Source: Methylopila sp. 73B (GTDB lineage: Bacteria; Pseudomonadota; Alphaproteobacteria; Rhizobiales; Methylopilaceae). Taken from it: a stretch of 64,000 nt of DNA. Under the pieces are notes generated by a model. The model had not been told where the DNA came from. It saw only the letters and a program-made list of their open reading frames with translations, and did not search any database. The stretch is from assembly GCF_000526315.1 (NCBI RefSeq), contig NZ_JAFV01000001.1:682001-746000 (forward strand), in the 5' to 3' direction. The stretch's first letter is position 1. Each line of letters starts with the position of its first letter. Positions 40,430 through 48,654 of the stretch are shown one piece after another. Position numbers and translations under genes: made by a program.

Positions 40430-42847
40430 CTACTTCAACGCCGCCTGAAGCGTCGCTGAGAACTGACGCTTCGTCGGGTCGGCTTCCGGCAGGATCTCCG
40501 GATACTTCCACATCACGCCGTCCGGGGTCGGCAGCGGCGTCATGGTGGGCACGTATTGCGGCTGACCCTTGTAAGCGGGGTCGTTCGGCGTCGGCGTCTG
40601 AAGTTGCATCCGCATCAGCATCGCGAAGTCTTCGTGGGTCGTGTTGTGGCAGTGCGCCACATAGGACCCGCCGAACTCGCCGAACCGGACCTGGAACTTG
40701 ACCCGCCCGCCCGGCCGCAGCCGCCACACGTCCTTGCGCGCCAGCAGCTCGGTCGGGGCGATCGCGGCGCCGCCGCGGTCGATCGTGACCCCCTCTTCGA
40801 AGTGCAGATGCACGGGATGGTCCCAGCCGGTGCCGTCGTTGACGAGCGTCCAGTGCTCGACCTCGCCCGGCCGCGGGATCAGCGCCGAGATCCGGTTGGC
40901 GTTGAAGGTGTGCGCCGCCTGTCCGTTGACCTTGATCGACCATGGGAAGGTCGCGGTTTCGGGGCAGTCCGGAGTGCACTGACCGGTCGTCTTGCTCCGG
41001 CTGTCGCCGCCGCCGGAGCGTCCGAAGGTGAACACCCGCTCGCGCACAGGCGCCACGACCGGCACCTGCTGGGTGAGGGTGTTGCGCCCCGAGGCCCAGT
41101 CGGGATGGTTGAAGTCGACGCTGAGGTCCTGGACGCCGTCGTCGAGCTTGTAGGTCTTGCTGCGGTCGTCGACGCTGCGGACCTCGTCCACCACGCGGAA
41201 CTCGAGGAACGGACCGACGCAGGGGTCGGTGGCGAGGTTTCCGAAGGCGCTCGCGAGGGTCACGGCGCGCTTCGGCTTCCGCCCGTCGACCTGCTCGAGC
41301 AAATTCAGCAAATACAGGCTGTCGCCGGGTTTGTAGGTCGAGAAGTCGATGACGATGTCGAAGCGTTCGGCGACGCCGATCTCGTCGGTCTGAGTGGCCG
41401 CGACCGGGCGCACCAGCAGATTGCCGTCGTTCCCAATGACATGGAATGGCGCAGGCGTCTGGCGCGCGAATTTCGAGCTCCGGTTCACGGCGAGCGCAAG
41501 CTTCACGAACCGCGCCATGGACGCGTTCAGGATGCGGAAGCGGTAGCGCCGCGGCAGCACCTCGAAGTAGGGCGCATACTGGCCGTTGACGCACAGCATG
41601 TCGCCGAGGAACCCCTCGGTGTCGAAGATGTCGAAGAACAGTTGCCCGTCCTGGTCGAAGGCGGGATTGGAGATCGCGAGGTTGACGTCGAAGTCGGTGT
41701 TGCCCCACGGCAGCAACGAGCCGCTTGGCAGTCGCAGGTTGATCCCGTCGTTCAGGTCCTCCCGGCCGCGGTCCGGGCCGCTGTAGAGATTGTAGACCGC
41801 GAAGTTGCCCTTGTGGACGTTCTCCGCGGTGAAGAAGAAGCGGTGGTCGTGGAACCAGAGCGAGCTCTGAAGCTCGCGGAAGTCTCCGGCGACAGGCACG
41901 AGACCGTCGCCGTCGTCGGGTCCAGACGCCTTGAGCAGGTGGTTGGGGTCGGACCTAAGCCAAAGGTCCGGCCGGTCGCGCCGCGCGAGCGTGTTGCTCC
42001 AGAGATAGTCATAGAACGTGCCGGGGAAGTGATAGGCGTTGCAGGCGCCGTCGCTCTCCGCGCCGTTGTGCGCGTTGTGGAGATGCGTCGAGATCTCGTT
42101 GCGGCCGAAGCCGCCGTTGGCCGTCCGATCGTTGGGCAGGTCGTTGTAGATGCGGTTCAGGATCGGCTCGCCGTACCGCGCCTTGATCAGGCAGGGGTAG
42201 CCGTAGCCGTTTCGGCTGCCCCGCAGCTCGCAGCGGGCGCCCGGGCGGCGGGGGCCGAACGACCAGACGGCGTTCTCCTCCTGGTCGGGCCAGCCGTCGG
42301 CGTAGTGGCCGCTCGCCTGGATCTGCCCCATCGACATGAGATAGCCGACCTTGGGGAAGAACTCGTCCCAGCGCTGGTGCGCGAAGAATTCGCCGGGCGG
42401 CCGGCCTTCGATCGGCCCGCGTCCGGTCATCGGGTTCACCCATGCGGCTCCGCGGCTCTGGTTGTAGAGCTCATGGTAGGACAGCCGCATTGCGGGGGGC
42501 TCGGGATCGCCGTCTTCCGTGCGCCAGACCGCGTGGCCGGCGCTGTTCGCGACGAGCGGGATCGGGTTTTGCGGCAGCGCCCGGTACATCGCCGTCGTGA
42601 ATTTCTTGGCGCCGAACAGCGGGCTGCGCGGCGTGCCGGTCGGCACCTGCGCATAGGCGCTCGTCGCATAGGGACTGAGGCCGTTGACGCAGGCGAGCGC
42701 GCCGGTCGCCGTGAAGACGCCCCAGCGAAACAGGTCGCGGCGGTCGATCTGCCCGATCGACAGCGCCTTGACGATCTCCAGACGATTGGCGCGGGCGGCC
42801 GCGGCTTCGCGGGCTCTCGTTTTCGACACCTTGGGTCCAAGGAACAT
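40430..42847 (-). CDS. Tat-exported multicopper oxidase
   Basis: ATG 42847 with AGGAG seven bases upstream gives 805 residues. A twin-arginine signal (R-R-D-L-F-R-W-G, then a hydrophobic stretch ending A-Y-A) lies near 43 to 75. The four copper motifs are present: H-L-H-N-A-H (255 to 260), W-F-H-D-H (His333, His335), H-P-V-H-L-H (677 to 682) and H-C-H-N-T-T-H-E-D-F-A-M (732 to 743, with Cys733 and Met743 at the type 1 site). This is a long oxidase; laccases have about 500 residues. Mn(II) oxidases are among the long members. The substrate cannot be read from the sequence. Confidence 0.9.
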   Translation of the reverse strand: MFLGPKVSKTRAREAAAARANRLEIVKALSIGQIDRRDLFRWGVFTATGALACVNGLSPYATSAYAQVPTGTPRSPLFGAKKFTTAMYRALPQNPIPLVANSAGHAVWRTEDGDPEPPAMRLSYHELYNQSRGAAWVNPMTGRGPIEGRPPGEFFAHQRWDEFFPKVGYLMSMGQIQASGHYADGWPDQEENAVWSFGPRRPGARCELRGSRNGYGYPCLIKARYGEPILNRIYNDLPNDRTANGGFGRNEISTHLHNAHNGAESDGACNAYHFPGTFYDYLWSNTLARRDRPDLWLRSDPNHLLKASGPDDGDGLVPVAGDFRELQSSLWFHDHRFFFTAENVHKGNFAVYNLYSGPDRGREDLNDGINLRLPSGSLLPWGNTDFDVNLAISNPAFDQDGQLFFDIFDTEGFLGDMLCVNGQYAPYFEVLPRRYRFRILNASMARFVKLALAVNRSSKFARQTPAPFHVIGNDGNLLVRPVAATQTDEIGVAERFDIVIDFSTYKPGDSLYLLNLLEQVDGRKPKRAVTLASAFGNLATDPCVGPFLEFRVVDEVRSVDDRSKTYKLDDGVQDLSVDFNHPDWASGRNTLTQQVPVVAPVRERVFTFGRSGGGDSRSKTTGQCTPDCPETATFPWSIKVNGQAAHTFNANRISALIPRPGEVEHWTLVNDGTGWDHPVHLHFEEGVTIDRGGAAIAPTELLARKDVWRLRPGGRVKFQVRFGEFGGSYVAHCHNTTHEDFAMLMRMQLQTPTPNDPAYKGQPQYVPTMTPLPTPDGVMWKYPEILPEADPTKRQFSATLQAALK

Positions 42848-42960
42848 GGAAATTCTCCTGCCTGATTTGAACAAGGCGGAGCAAGACGCGACTTATCATT
42901 CGTTTGTATTTCGCCCCGATAAGGAAAAACTAAACGGAATATATTGGGACGTAAGCCGTC

Positions 42961-42975
42961 TGATATTGGTATATC
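42961..42975. promoter_or_regulatory. possible operator upstream of the multicopper oxidase
   Basis: GATAT-N4-ATATC forms an inverted repeat 115 bases upstream of the oxidase start. The first nine bases, TGATATTGG, recur upstream of the Crp-type gene at 43851. The region around it is richer in A and T than the coding flanks. Confidence 0.35.
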
Positions 42976-43087
42976 CGCCGCAATTCGGGCGTACGGCGTT
43001 GTGAATAGAGAGCGTGCGGCGGCGTCCGTTTCGTCGGACGCAAGCGCCGGGGCGGGTGCAGGACCGCAGCCGCACGACCGCCGACCG

Positions 43088-43822
43088 TCAGGGCATGCGG
43101 GGCGGCGGCGCGAGATAGGCGCCGTCGAAGCCCGCGAGCTCCCGCAACGCCTTGATGTCGTGGATGATGAATTTGCCCGAGCGGAGGGTGGCGAGGTCCG
43201 CTTCGCGCAATTGTCTCAGCACGCGGTTGAGGTGGATGGAGGTCAGTCCGAGAGCATCGGCCAAAAGATACTGGTTCAGCGGGAGGTCGAACCCGCCGTC
43301 GGTGTCGAAGCCGAGCAGCCGCAGCCGCTCGGCGCACTCGAGGATGAAGTGCCCGGTGCGAACCAGAGCGCTGCGTCGTCCCAGATTGACCAGATGCTCC
43401 GTGAGGATCGCTACGTCGCGAGCGTGCGACCAATCCAGCGCCCGGGCGACCCGCGGATGGTTGGTCCGAACGCGGGCGAGGGCGGCGGCTGAAAGCGGCG
43501 AGACTTCCGCCTCGCTGATGCTCTCGAGCGCGATCAGGGCGCGTCCCAGAGTGAGAGAGCTGACGCCGACGATATCGCCCGGAAGCGGAAATGCGAGCAC
43601 CTGGCGCCCGCCGTCGGGAAGAAGCTTGTAGATGCAGGTCCAACCGGACTGCACCACGAAGACGTCGTCGATGGGATCGTTCTCGCGAACAAGCTGCTGA
43701 TGAGCCTCCACGCGCCTTCGGCGGGCTCCAAGACTCCGTATTGCGTCCTGTTCGTCGATGCTCCAATTGGCCAGAGCGTGGAATTTACGAACCAGGGGAC
43801 CGTGAGGCCCGGACGAAAGCAT
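43088..43822 (-). CDS. Crp/Fnr-family transcription regulator
   Basis: The 244-residue protein has a cyclic-nucleotide-binding-like domain (about 30 to 125, with V-V-Q-S-G-W, F-P-L-P-G-D-I-V-G) and a winged helix-turn-helix (about 175 to 230, with L-P-L-N-Q-Y-L-L-A-D-A-L-G-L-T-S-I-H-L-N-R-V-L-R-Q-L). The N-terminal Cys cluster of FNR is missing, so it does not bind an Fe-S cluster in that way. The signal could be cAMP or redox, or none. It precedes the multicopper oxidase on the same strand and may control that gene and itself. Confidence 0.88.
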   Translation of the reverse strand: MLSSGPHGPLVRKFHALANWSIDEQDAIRSLGARRRRVEAHQQLVRENDPIDDVFVVQSGWTCIYKLLPDGGRQVLAFPLPGDIVGVSSLTLGRALIALESISEAEVSPLSAAALARVRTNHPRVARALDWSHARDVAILTEHLVNLGRRSALVRTGHFILECAERLRLLGFDTDGGFDLPLNQYLLADALGLTSIHLNRVLRQLREADLATLRSGKFIIHDIKALRELAGFDGAYLAPPPRMP

Positions 43823-44205
43823 GGCGTGTTCGATGCGCTGCCTGATGAAATGATATTGGATACCAAGTCATATATTAGCACGGGCGACGGTGAAGTCTAT
43901 ATTCTCAGACGTCCGGCCGCTTGACGCTGCGTCGCGGGCCGGCCTGGATCAAGGACGTGCGCAGTGTCAGAAGAAAAGACGCCAGCGGGCATTGCAACCC
44001 TGGGAACATGCGCGTCGTTGCTGATCCGTATTGAATTAAGACAACATCGTATCGAAATCGAGGAAATGCGAGCTTCTCGAAGCCGCGCTATCAGCTTTGC
44101 ATGATGCGCGGGGCGACTTCCAATGCGCCTGTGATTTACTGCGAGGGCGAGAAAAGTCTTAAACGTATGTTGTCAAGCGGCAATGGGGTCCGTCACGCCT
44201 GAGCG
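43823..44205. other. intergenic region upstream of the Crp-type gene
   Basis: This stretch of 383 bases has no supported gene. It is less GC-rich than the rest. A palindrome-like TGATATTGGATACCAAGTCA lies at 43851 to 43870 (core TTGG-ATA-CCAA), close upstream of the regulator start, and may be an autoregulatory site. It also separates the oxidase island from the polysaccharide locus. Confidence 0.4.
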
Positions 44206-45252
44206 TCATACGGCTTCGGCAAGCCCCGGACGGTCGGCGGTCGTGCGCCTGAAGGCGATCTCCGCCGCCTTCAGGCCGCCGGCCTGCAGGCGCACCACCG
44301 GGTCCGGGCCAATGGCGGACAGCAGGATCGCCATATGCCCGAGCGCCGGCGCTTCGGCGGGCCACACGGTGAGGGCGTGCCGGGCGAGCGCGGCGCGGTC
44401 CATGTCGCCCCACAGATGAACGACGATCGCGTGCGGCGCGATCGCCGCAAGACGCGCAGCGTCCTGGGCGTCGATGCGGTCGGCCGTCTCCGACGGCTTC
44501 AGCGCGACGAGAACGGCGTCGTAGCCCTCGCCCCTCAGGCCCGAGGCTGATCGCGCCTCCGTCACCTGCGCGCCCTGGCCGATCAGCCCCGCGGTCACGT
44601 AGAGCGCGAAGTCGTTGTCGCAGAGCAGCGCGACCTTGCTGCCGTAGACCGGCACGCCGGCGTCGTGCATCAGGCGGACCGCCAAGGGTCCAAGATAGCT
44701 GAACACGTCGACGTCGCTGTGCCGCTCGTTGACCCCGACGAGCGGGATGCCGCGTCGCCGACAGGCGGCGAGGTCGATGTCGGCCTCGCGGAACTCCCAG
44801 GCCTCGAACATCAGCGCGATGACCGCGCGCTGGGGCAGGGCGTCGATCGTCGCCGCCTGGATGGGGCGGAGATTGCCGCTGTTCGTCACGATGTCGATCT
44901 CGCCGAGGAGCACCTCCGGCAGGCGTTCGAGCACGGCGACCCGCTGCGAGACGCCCGCAAGCACAGCGAGCCGCTCGCACCACCGGATCGCGTCGACGCA
45001 GGCGCCGTAGCGATTGTCGCGCGCGACCGCATAGACGCGTCGCGCCCCCGCCATCGCCGCGATGATCGGCGTGACGCCGTATACGCCGCTCGCCGCCTCG
45101 GTGAGCACCGTGAACCCGCCGAGATTGAGGTCGAGGCGCGCGATGCGTTCGCGCGCGAGCTGGATCAGGCGCCCCGGGGCGAAGCCGGGCCGCAGCGGCA
45201 GGGTCGGAGGCGTCATCAGCTCCGGAAGGTCGGAACTTCCGTTCAGTGGCAT
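44206..45252 (-). CDS. unrecognised Rossmann-like protein of the polysaccharide operon
   Basis: The 348-residue product starts at ATG 45252. Residues about 45 to 75 carry L-T-E-A-A-S-G-V-Y-G-V-T-P-I-I-A-A-M-A-G-A, followed by V-Y-A-V-A-R-D-N, which looks like a nucleotide- or SAM-binding beta-alpha-beta unit. A second domain (about 190 to 270) has G-S-K-V-A-L-L-C-D-N-D-F. The layout recalls two-domain dehydrogenase-like or methyltransferase-like enzymes without a clear catalytic residue. It is the last gene of the reverse operon, 38 bases after the aminotransferase. I cannot assign a reaction. A sugar-modifying step is likely from context. Confidence 0.6.
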   Translation of the reverse strand: MPLNGSSDLPELMTPPTLPLRPGFAPGRLIQLARERIARLDLNLGGFTVLTEAASGVYGVTPIIAAMAGARRVYAVARDNRYGACVDAIRWCERLAVLAGVSQRVAVLERLPEVLLGEIDIVTNSGNLRPIQAATIDALPQRAVIALMFEAWEFREADIDLAACRRRGIPLVGVNERHSDVDVFSYLGPLAVRLMHDAGVPVYGSKVALLCDNDFALYVTAGLIGQGAQVTEARSASGLRGEGYDAVLVALKPSETADRIDAQDAARLAAIAPHAIVVHLWGDMDRAALARHALTVWPAEAPALGHMAILLSAIGPDPVVRLQAGGLKAAEIAFRRTTADRPGLAEAV

Positions 45253-45290
45253 CCCCGGCTCCTCCGCCGAAGGCTGGGTCGACAGCGAGG

Positions 45291-46490
45291 TCAAATGGTA
45301 AGTCCCCGCAGAGTCGCCGGAGGCGCGACGAAGGCCCTCGCCGTCGAGCGGCGGGTCTTCGCGATCGCGGCGTCGAGCGTCAGGGCGACCCGCCGCTGCA
45401 TGCGTTCGGACATGCGCGGGAACAGCGGCAGCAGGATGCACTCCTCGCGGGCGCGCTCCGAGAAGAACAGCCGATGCGGCGTGGGGGCATCGGCATAGGC
45501 CGCCTCCTGGTGGATGCACATGACGCCGCGCCGCGTCGCGACGCCGTCGACCAGCATCTTCGCCATCACCTCGTAGGCGGACACGTCGCGGGGGAGGCGC
45601 ACGCAGTAGCTCTGCCAGTTGGACTGCGCCCAGGCCGGCTCCTCGGGGCACTCGACGGCGATGTCCCGCAGCAGCACCCGGTAGCGGGCGGCGAGCGACC
45701 GCCGGCTGGCGACGATGTCGTCCAGCCGCTTCAGCTGCGCCCGGCCGATCGCGGCCTGGATGTCGGTCATGCGATAGTTGTAGCCGACCACCGGATAGCT
45801 CTCGACGATCGGGAGCGGACTGGCATGGCGCACCGTGTCCGGCACGCTCATTCCATGCTGTCGAAGCAACCGCAGCCTGTGGTCCCATTCCGGGTTCGAG
45901 GTCGTGATCATGCCGCCGTCGCCGACGGTCAGAATCTTCCGGGGATGGAACGAGAAGCAGGCGATGTCGCCGTGCGGCTTGCCGATCTCCTCCCAGCGAC
46001 CGTCCACCTCAATCCGGGAGCCGATCGCGCAAGCGGCGTCTTCGATCACCGGCACGCCCATCGCCTGCGCGATGGGCAGGATGCGGGCGAGATCGCACGG
46101 CATGCCGATCTGGTGCACACACATGATCGCGCGCGTCCGCGACGTGATCGCCTCGGCTATCGCCTCCGGGTCGATGTTGAACCCACCGGGCTCCACGTCG
46201 ACGAACACCGGCGTCGCGCCGCAGTGCCGGACGGCGTTGGCGCAGGCGATGTAGGTGTGGCTGGGCAGGATGACCTCGTCGCCGAGGCCGGCCCCCACGA
46301 CGATCAGCGCGAGCTGCAGCGCCACGGTGCAGTTCGCCACTGCGCAGGCGTGGGCCGCGCCGACGCGCGCGGCGAAGTCCGCCTCGAAGGCGGCGACCTC
46401 CGGACCCTGCGTGATCCAGCCGGAGCGGATGACGCGGGTGGCGGCGATGGTTTCGGCGCCGCCCAGCACCGGTCGTGTGATCGGGATCAT
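45291..46490 (-). CDS. DegT/DnrJ/EryC1/StrS-family sugar aminotransferase
   Basis: ATG 46490 overlaps the epimerase stop by four bases; 399 residues. The PLP-dependent fold is marked by S-H-T-Y-I-A-C-A-N-A near 74, the internal E-D-A-A-C-A-I-G, and F-S-F-H-P-R-K with Schiff-base Lys185, then G-D-G-G-M-I. These enzymes transfer an amino group to a keto-sugar nucleotide, at C3 or C4, in the cytoplasm. Together with the adjacent epimerase it may make an amino sugar for the polysaccharide. The substrate cannot be set by sequence alone. Confidence 0.9.
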   Translation of the reverse strand: MIPITRPVLGGAETIAATRVIRSGWITQGPEVAAFEADFAARVGAAHACAVANCTVALQLALIVVGAGLGDEVILPSHTYIACANAVRHCGATPVFVDVEPGGFNIDPEAIAEAITSRTRAIMCVHQIGMPCDLARILPIAQAMGVPVIEDAACAIGSRIEVDGRWEEIGKPHGDIACFSFHPRKILTVGDGGMITTSNPEWDHRLRLLRQHGMSVPDTVRHASPLPIVESYPVVGYNYRMTDIQAAIGRAQLKRLDDIVASRRSLAARYRVLLRDIAVECPEEPAWAQSNWQSYCVRLPRDVSAYEVMAKMLVDGVATRRGVMCIHQEAAYADAPTPHRLFFSERAREECILLPLFPRMSERMQRRVALTLDAAIAKTRRSTARAFVAPPATLRGLTI

Positions 46491-47539
46491 TCCGCCGCTC
46501 CCTGCGCGCGCAGCGCGCCGTTCTCGGACCGCCACCAGGCGACAAGCCCCGCAAGGCCGTCGGCGAGGGGCGTCTGCGTCTCGAAGCCGATGAGGTCCTT
46601 GGCGCGCGACACCTCCGCCAGCCGACGGGGGACCGGGTTGACGCCGCGCTCCGGCCCGTGGGTCGGCGTCAGGCCGGGCCGCCCCATGACCTCGGCGAGG
46701 CGGGTCGCGAGCTCCAGCAGGGAGGTCTCGGTCCCGCTGCCGACGTTGAGCGCGACGTCCGAGGCGTCGGCGACGGCGGCGAGGATGTTCGCGCGGGCCG
46801 CGTCATGGACGTGGAGCATGTCCATCGTCTGCAGGCCGTCGCCGAAGATGATCGGCGGCTCGCCCGCCTCGATCCGCTCCATCCACCGGATCAGCACCTC
46901 GGTGTAGCGGCCGTGGATGTCCATGCCCGGGCCGTAGACGTTGAAGTAGCGCAGCGCGACGTAGTTCAGGCCGCCGGTGTCGGCGAACGACCGCAGCATG
47001 CCCTCGGCGAACATCTTCGCCGCGCCGTAGAGCGTGCGGTTGTCGTAGCCGTGGTGATCCTCCGCGGTCGGAAACCTCGTCGCATGACCGTAGACCGACG
47101 CCGAGGACGCCATGACGATCTTGCGAGTCCTGGCGGAAAGCGCGAGCTCGATCAGGTCGAAGGTGGCGTCCACCATCACCTGAAGCGCAGCCCGCGGCTC
47201 GACCGCGCATTGGGTGATCCGGAGCGCCGCCTGATGGAAGACGGTGTCCGCGCCCTCCATCACCTTCGCCATCAGCGCGCGGTCGCGGATGTCGCCCCGC
47301 ACCAGGCTCACCCGCGGGTCGTCGAGCAGACCGGCGAGATTCGCAGGCCGCCCGCGGCACATATTGTCGACGGCGACGATCTCGCCCGCGCCGAGACCGG
47401 CCAGCAGGCGCACGATGTGGGAGCCGACGAAGCCCGCGCCGCCAGTCACGACGACTCGCTTGCCGTTCAGAACGCCTTGAGGATCGAGCATTCGCGCATC
47501 TCCTTGAGGGTCAGGTCGGGGCGGGGGCGCGTCGGTCAT
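46487..47539 (-). CDS. NAD-dependent sugar epimerase/dehydratase (SDR)
   Basis: The 350-residue protein has the extended SDR features: T-G-G-A-G-F-V-G-S-H (about 33 to 42), the acidic V-D-N-M at the end of strand two, S-A-S-V-Y-G, and the active-site Y-G-A-A-K. A leader of about 25 residues precedes the Rossmann domain; a later start at ATG 47491 (M-L-D-P-Q-G-V-L-N-G-K) is possible. It acts on a nucleotide-sugar in the cytoplasm. The ATGA overlaps on both sides place it firmly in the operon. Confidence 0.9.
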   Translation of the reverse strand: MTDAPPPRPDPQGDARMLDPQGVLNGKRVVVTGGAGFVGSHIVRLLAGLGAGEIVAVDNMCRGRPANLAGLLDDPRVSLVRGDIRDRALMAKVMEGADTVFHQAALRITQCAVEPRAALQVMVDATFDLIELALSARTRKIVMASSASVYGHATRFPTAEDHHGYDNRTLYGAAKMFAEGMLRSFADTGGLNYVALRYFNVYGPGMDIHGRYTEVLIRWMERIEAGEPPIIFGDGLQTMDMLHVHDAARANILAAVADASDVALNVGSGTETSLLELATRLAEVMGRPGLTPTHGPERGVNPVPRRLAEVSRAKDLIGFETQTPLADGLAGLVAWWRSENGALRAQGAAE

Positions 47540-48654
47540 TCGGCGGCCGCCCGGACGCCGCAGCAGGCCTCCGCCACCGACCGGCAGACGTGGTCGATCT
47601 GGGCGGAGCTGAGTTCGGGGAAGATCGGAAGCGACAGCGTCTCCCGCGCGAGAGCCTCGGCGTGCGGGAAGTCTCCTTCCCCATGCCCAAGCGAGGCGTA
47701 GGCCGGCTGAAGATGGACCGGACGCGGGTAGTGGACGCCCGTGCCGACGCCGGCCTCCGCGAGCGCGCGCTGCACGCGCTCCCGCTCGGGGGTCCGGATG
47801 GCGTAGACGTGGTAGGCGTGGTCCGCGCCGTCGCTGGGCGCCGGCAGGCCGACGCCCAGTCCCGCAAGGCCGGCGTCGTAGCGCCGGGCCACCGCGCGGC
47901 GGGCCTCCGTCCAGGCATCGAGCCGCCTGAGCTTCACGTCGAGCACGGCGCCCTGCACCGCGTGCATGCGGTGATTGAAGCCGGGCCGGACGTGGTTGTA
48001 GCGGCCTTCCTGGCCCCAGTCGCGGAGGCAGCGGACGGCGTCCCGGAGCTCCGGACGACGGGTGACGACGGCGCCGCCTTCGCCGCAGGCGCCGAGGTTC
48101 TTGCCGGGGTAGAAGCTGAAGCAGCCGATGTCGCCGAACGCGCCGGCCCGCACGCCGCCCCGCTCCGCGCCGTGGGCCTGCGCCGCGTCCTCGACGACGA
48201 CCAGGCCATGGCGCTCCGCGATCGGGCGGATCGCCGCCATGTCCGCCAGCCGTCCATGCAGATGCACCGGAAGCACGGCCTTCGTCCTGGGCGTGATCGC
48301 CGCCTCGATCCGGGCCGGATCGATCGTCCAGGTGGCGGGATCGATGTCGACGAACACCGGAACGGCGCCGGCGTAGAGCACGGCCGCGACGGTGGCGACG
48401 AAGGTCGCCGGGGTCGTGATCACCTCGTCGCCGGGTCCGATTCCGGCTGCGAGCAGCGCGAGATGCAGCGCCGATGTCCCGGTGTCGACGGCGACCGCGT
48501 GCTCGACCCCGCAGAACGCGGCGAAACTGGCCTCGAAGGCCTCGACCTCGGGCCCGAGGACGTAGCGGCCGCTTCGCAGCACGCCGAGAGCGGCGGCCTC
48601 GATCTCCTCGGCGAGCGGCGCGTACTGCGCCGTCATGTCCATGAGCGGGATCAT
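47536..48654 (-). CDS. DegT-family aminotransferase, WbpE/WlbC-like
   Basis: The start ATG 48654 shares one base with the stop of the oxidoreductase gene (TGATG); 372 residues. It opens [14 protein letters not shown] and contains V-D-T-G-T-S-A-L-H-L-A-L, E-D-A-A-Q-A-H-G-A and F-S-F-Y-P-G-K-N-L-G-A (Lys185). This set is typical for enzymes that aminate UDP-3-keto-GlcNAcA. The neighbours (a Gfo/Idh oxidoreductase and a WbpD-like acetyltransferase) complete the three steps to UDP-GlcNAc(3NAc)A, so a WbpE-type role is well supported by context. Confidence 0.88.
   Translation of the reverse strand: MIPLMDMTAQYAPLAEEIEAAALGVLRSGRYVLGPEVEAFEASFAAFCGVEHAVAVDTGTSALHLALLAAGIGPGDEVITTPATFVATVAAVLYAGAVPVFVDIDPATWTIDPARIEAAITPRTKAVLPVHLHGRLADMAAIRPIAERHGLVVVEDAAQAHGAERGGVRAGAFGDIGCFSFYPGKNLGACGEGGAVVTRRPELRDAVRCLRDWGQEGRYNHVRPGFNHRMHAVQGAVLDVKLRRLDAWTEARRAVARRYDAGLAGLGVGLPAPSDGADHAYHVYAIRTPERERVQRALAEAGVGTGVHYPRPVHLQPAYASLGHGEGDFPHAEALARETLSLPIFPELSSAQIDHVCRSVAEACCGVRAAAE

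Noticed and set aside
39378-41708. A 776-codon reverse frame in another phase of the oxidase and Sco genes
   Set aside because: It overlaps two genes with intact copper and haem motifs and has only Arg-rich low-complexity sequence.
43022-43041. Inverted repeat GCGTCCG / CGGACGC after the Crp-type gene as a terminator
   Set aside because: It has no T run, lies 47 bases after the stop, and such short GC palindromes are frequent in this genome; function not supported.
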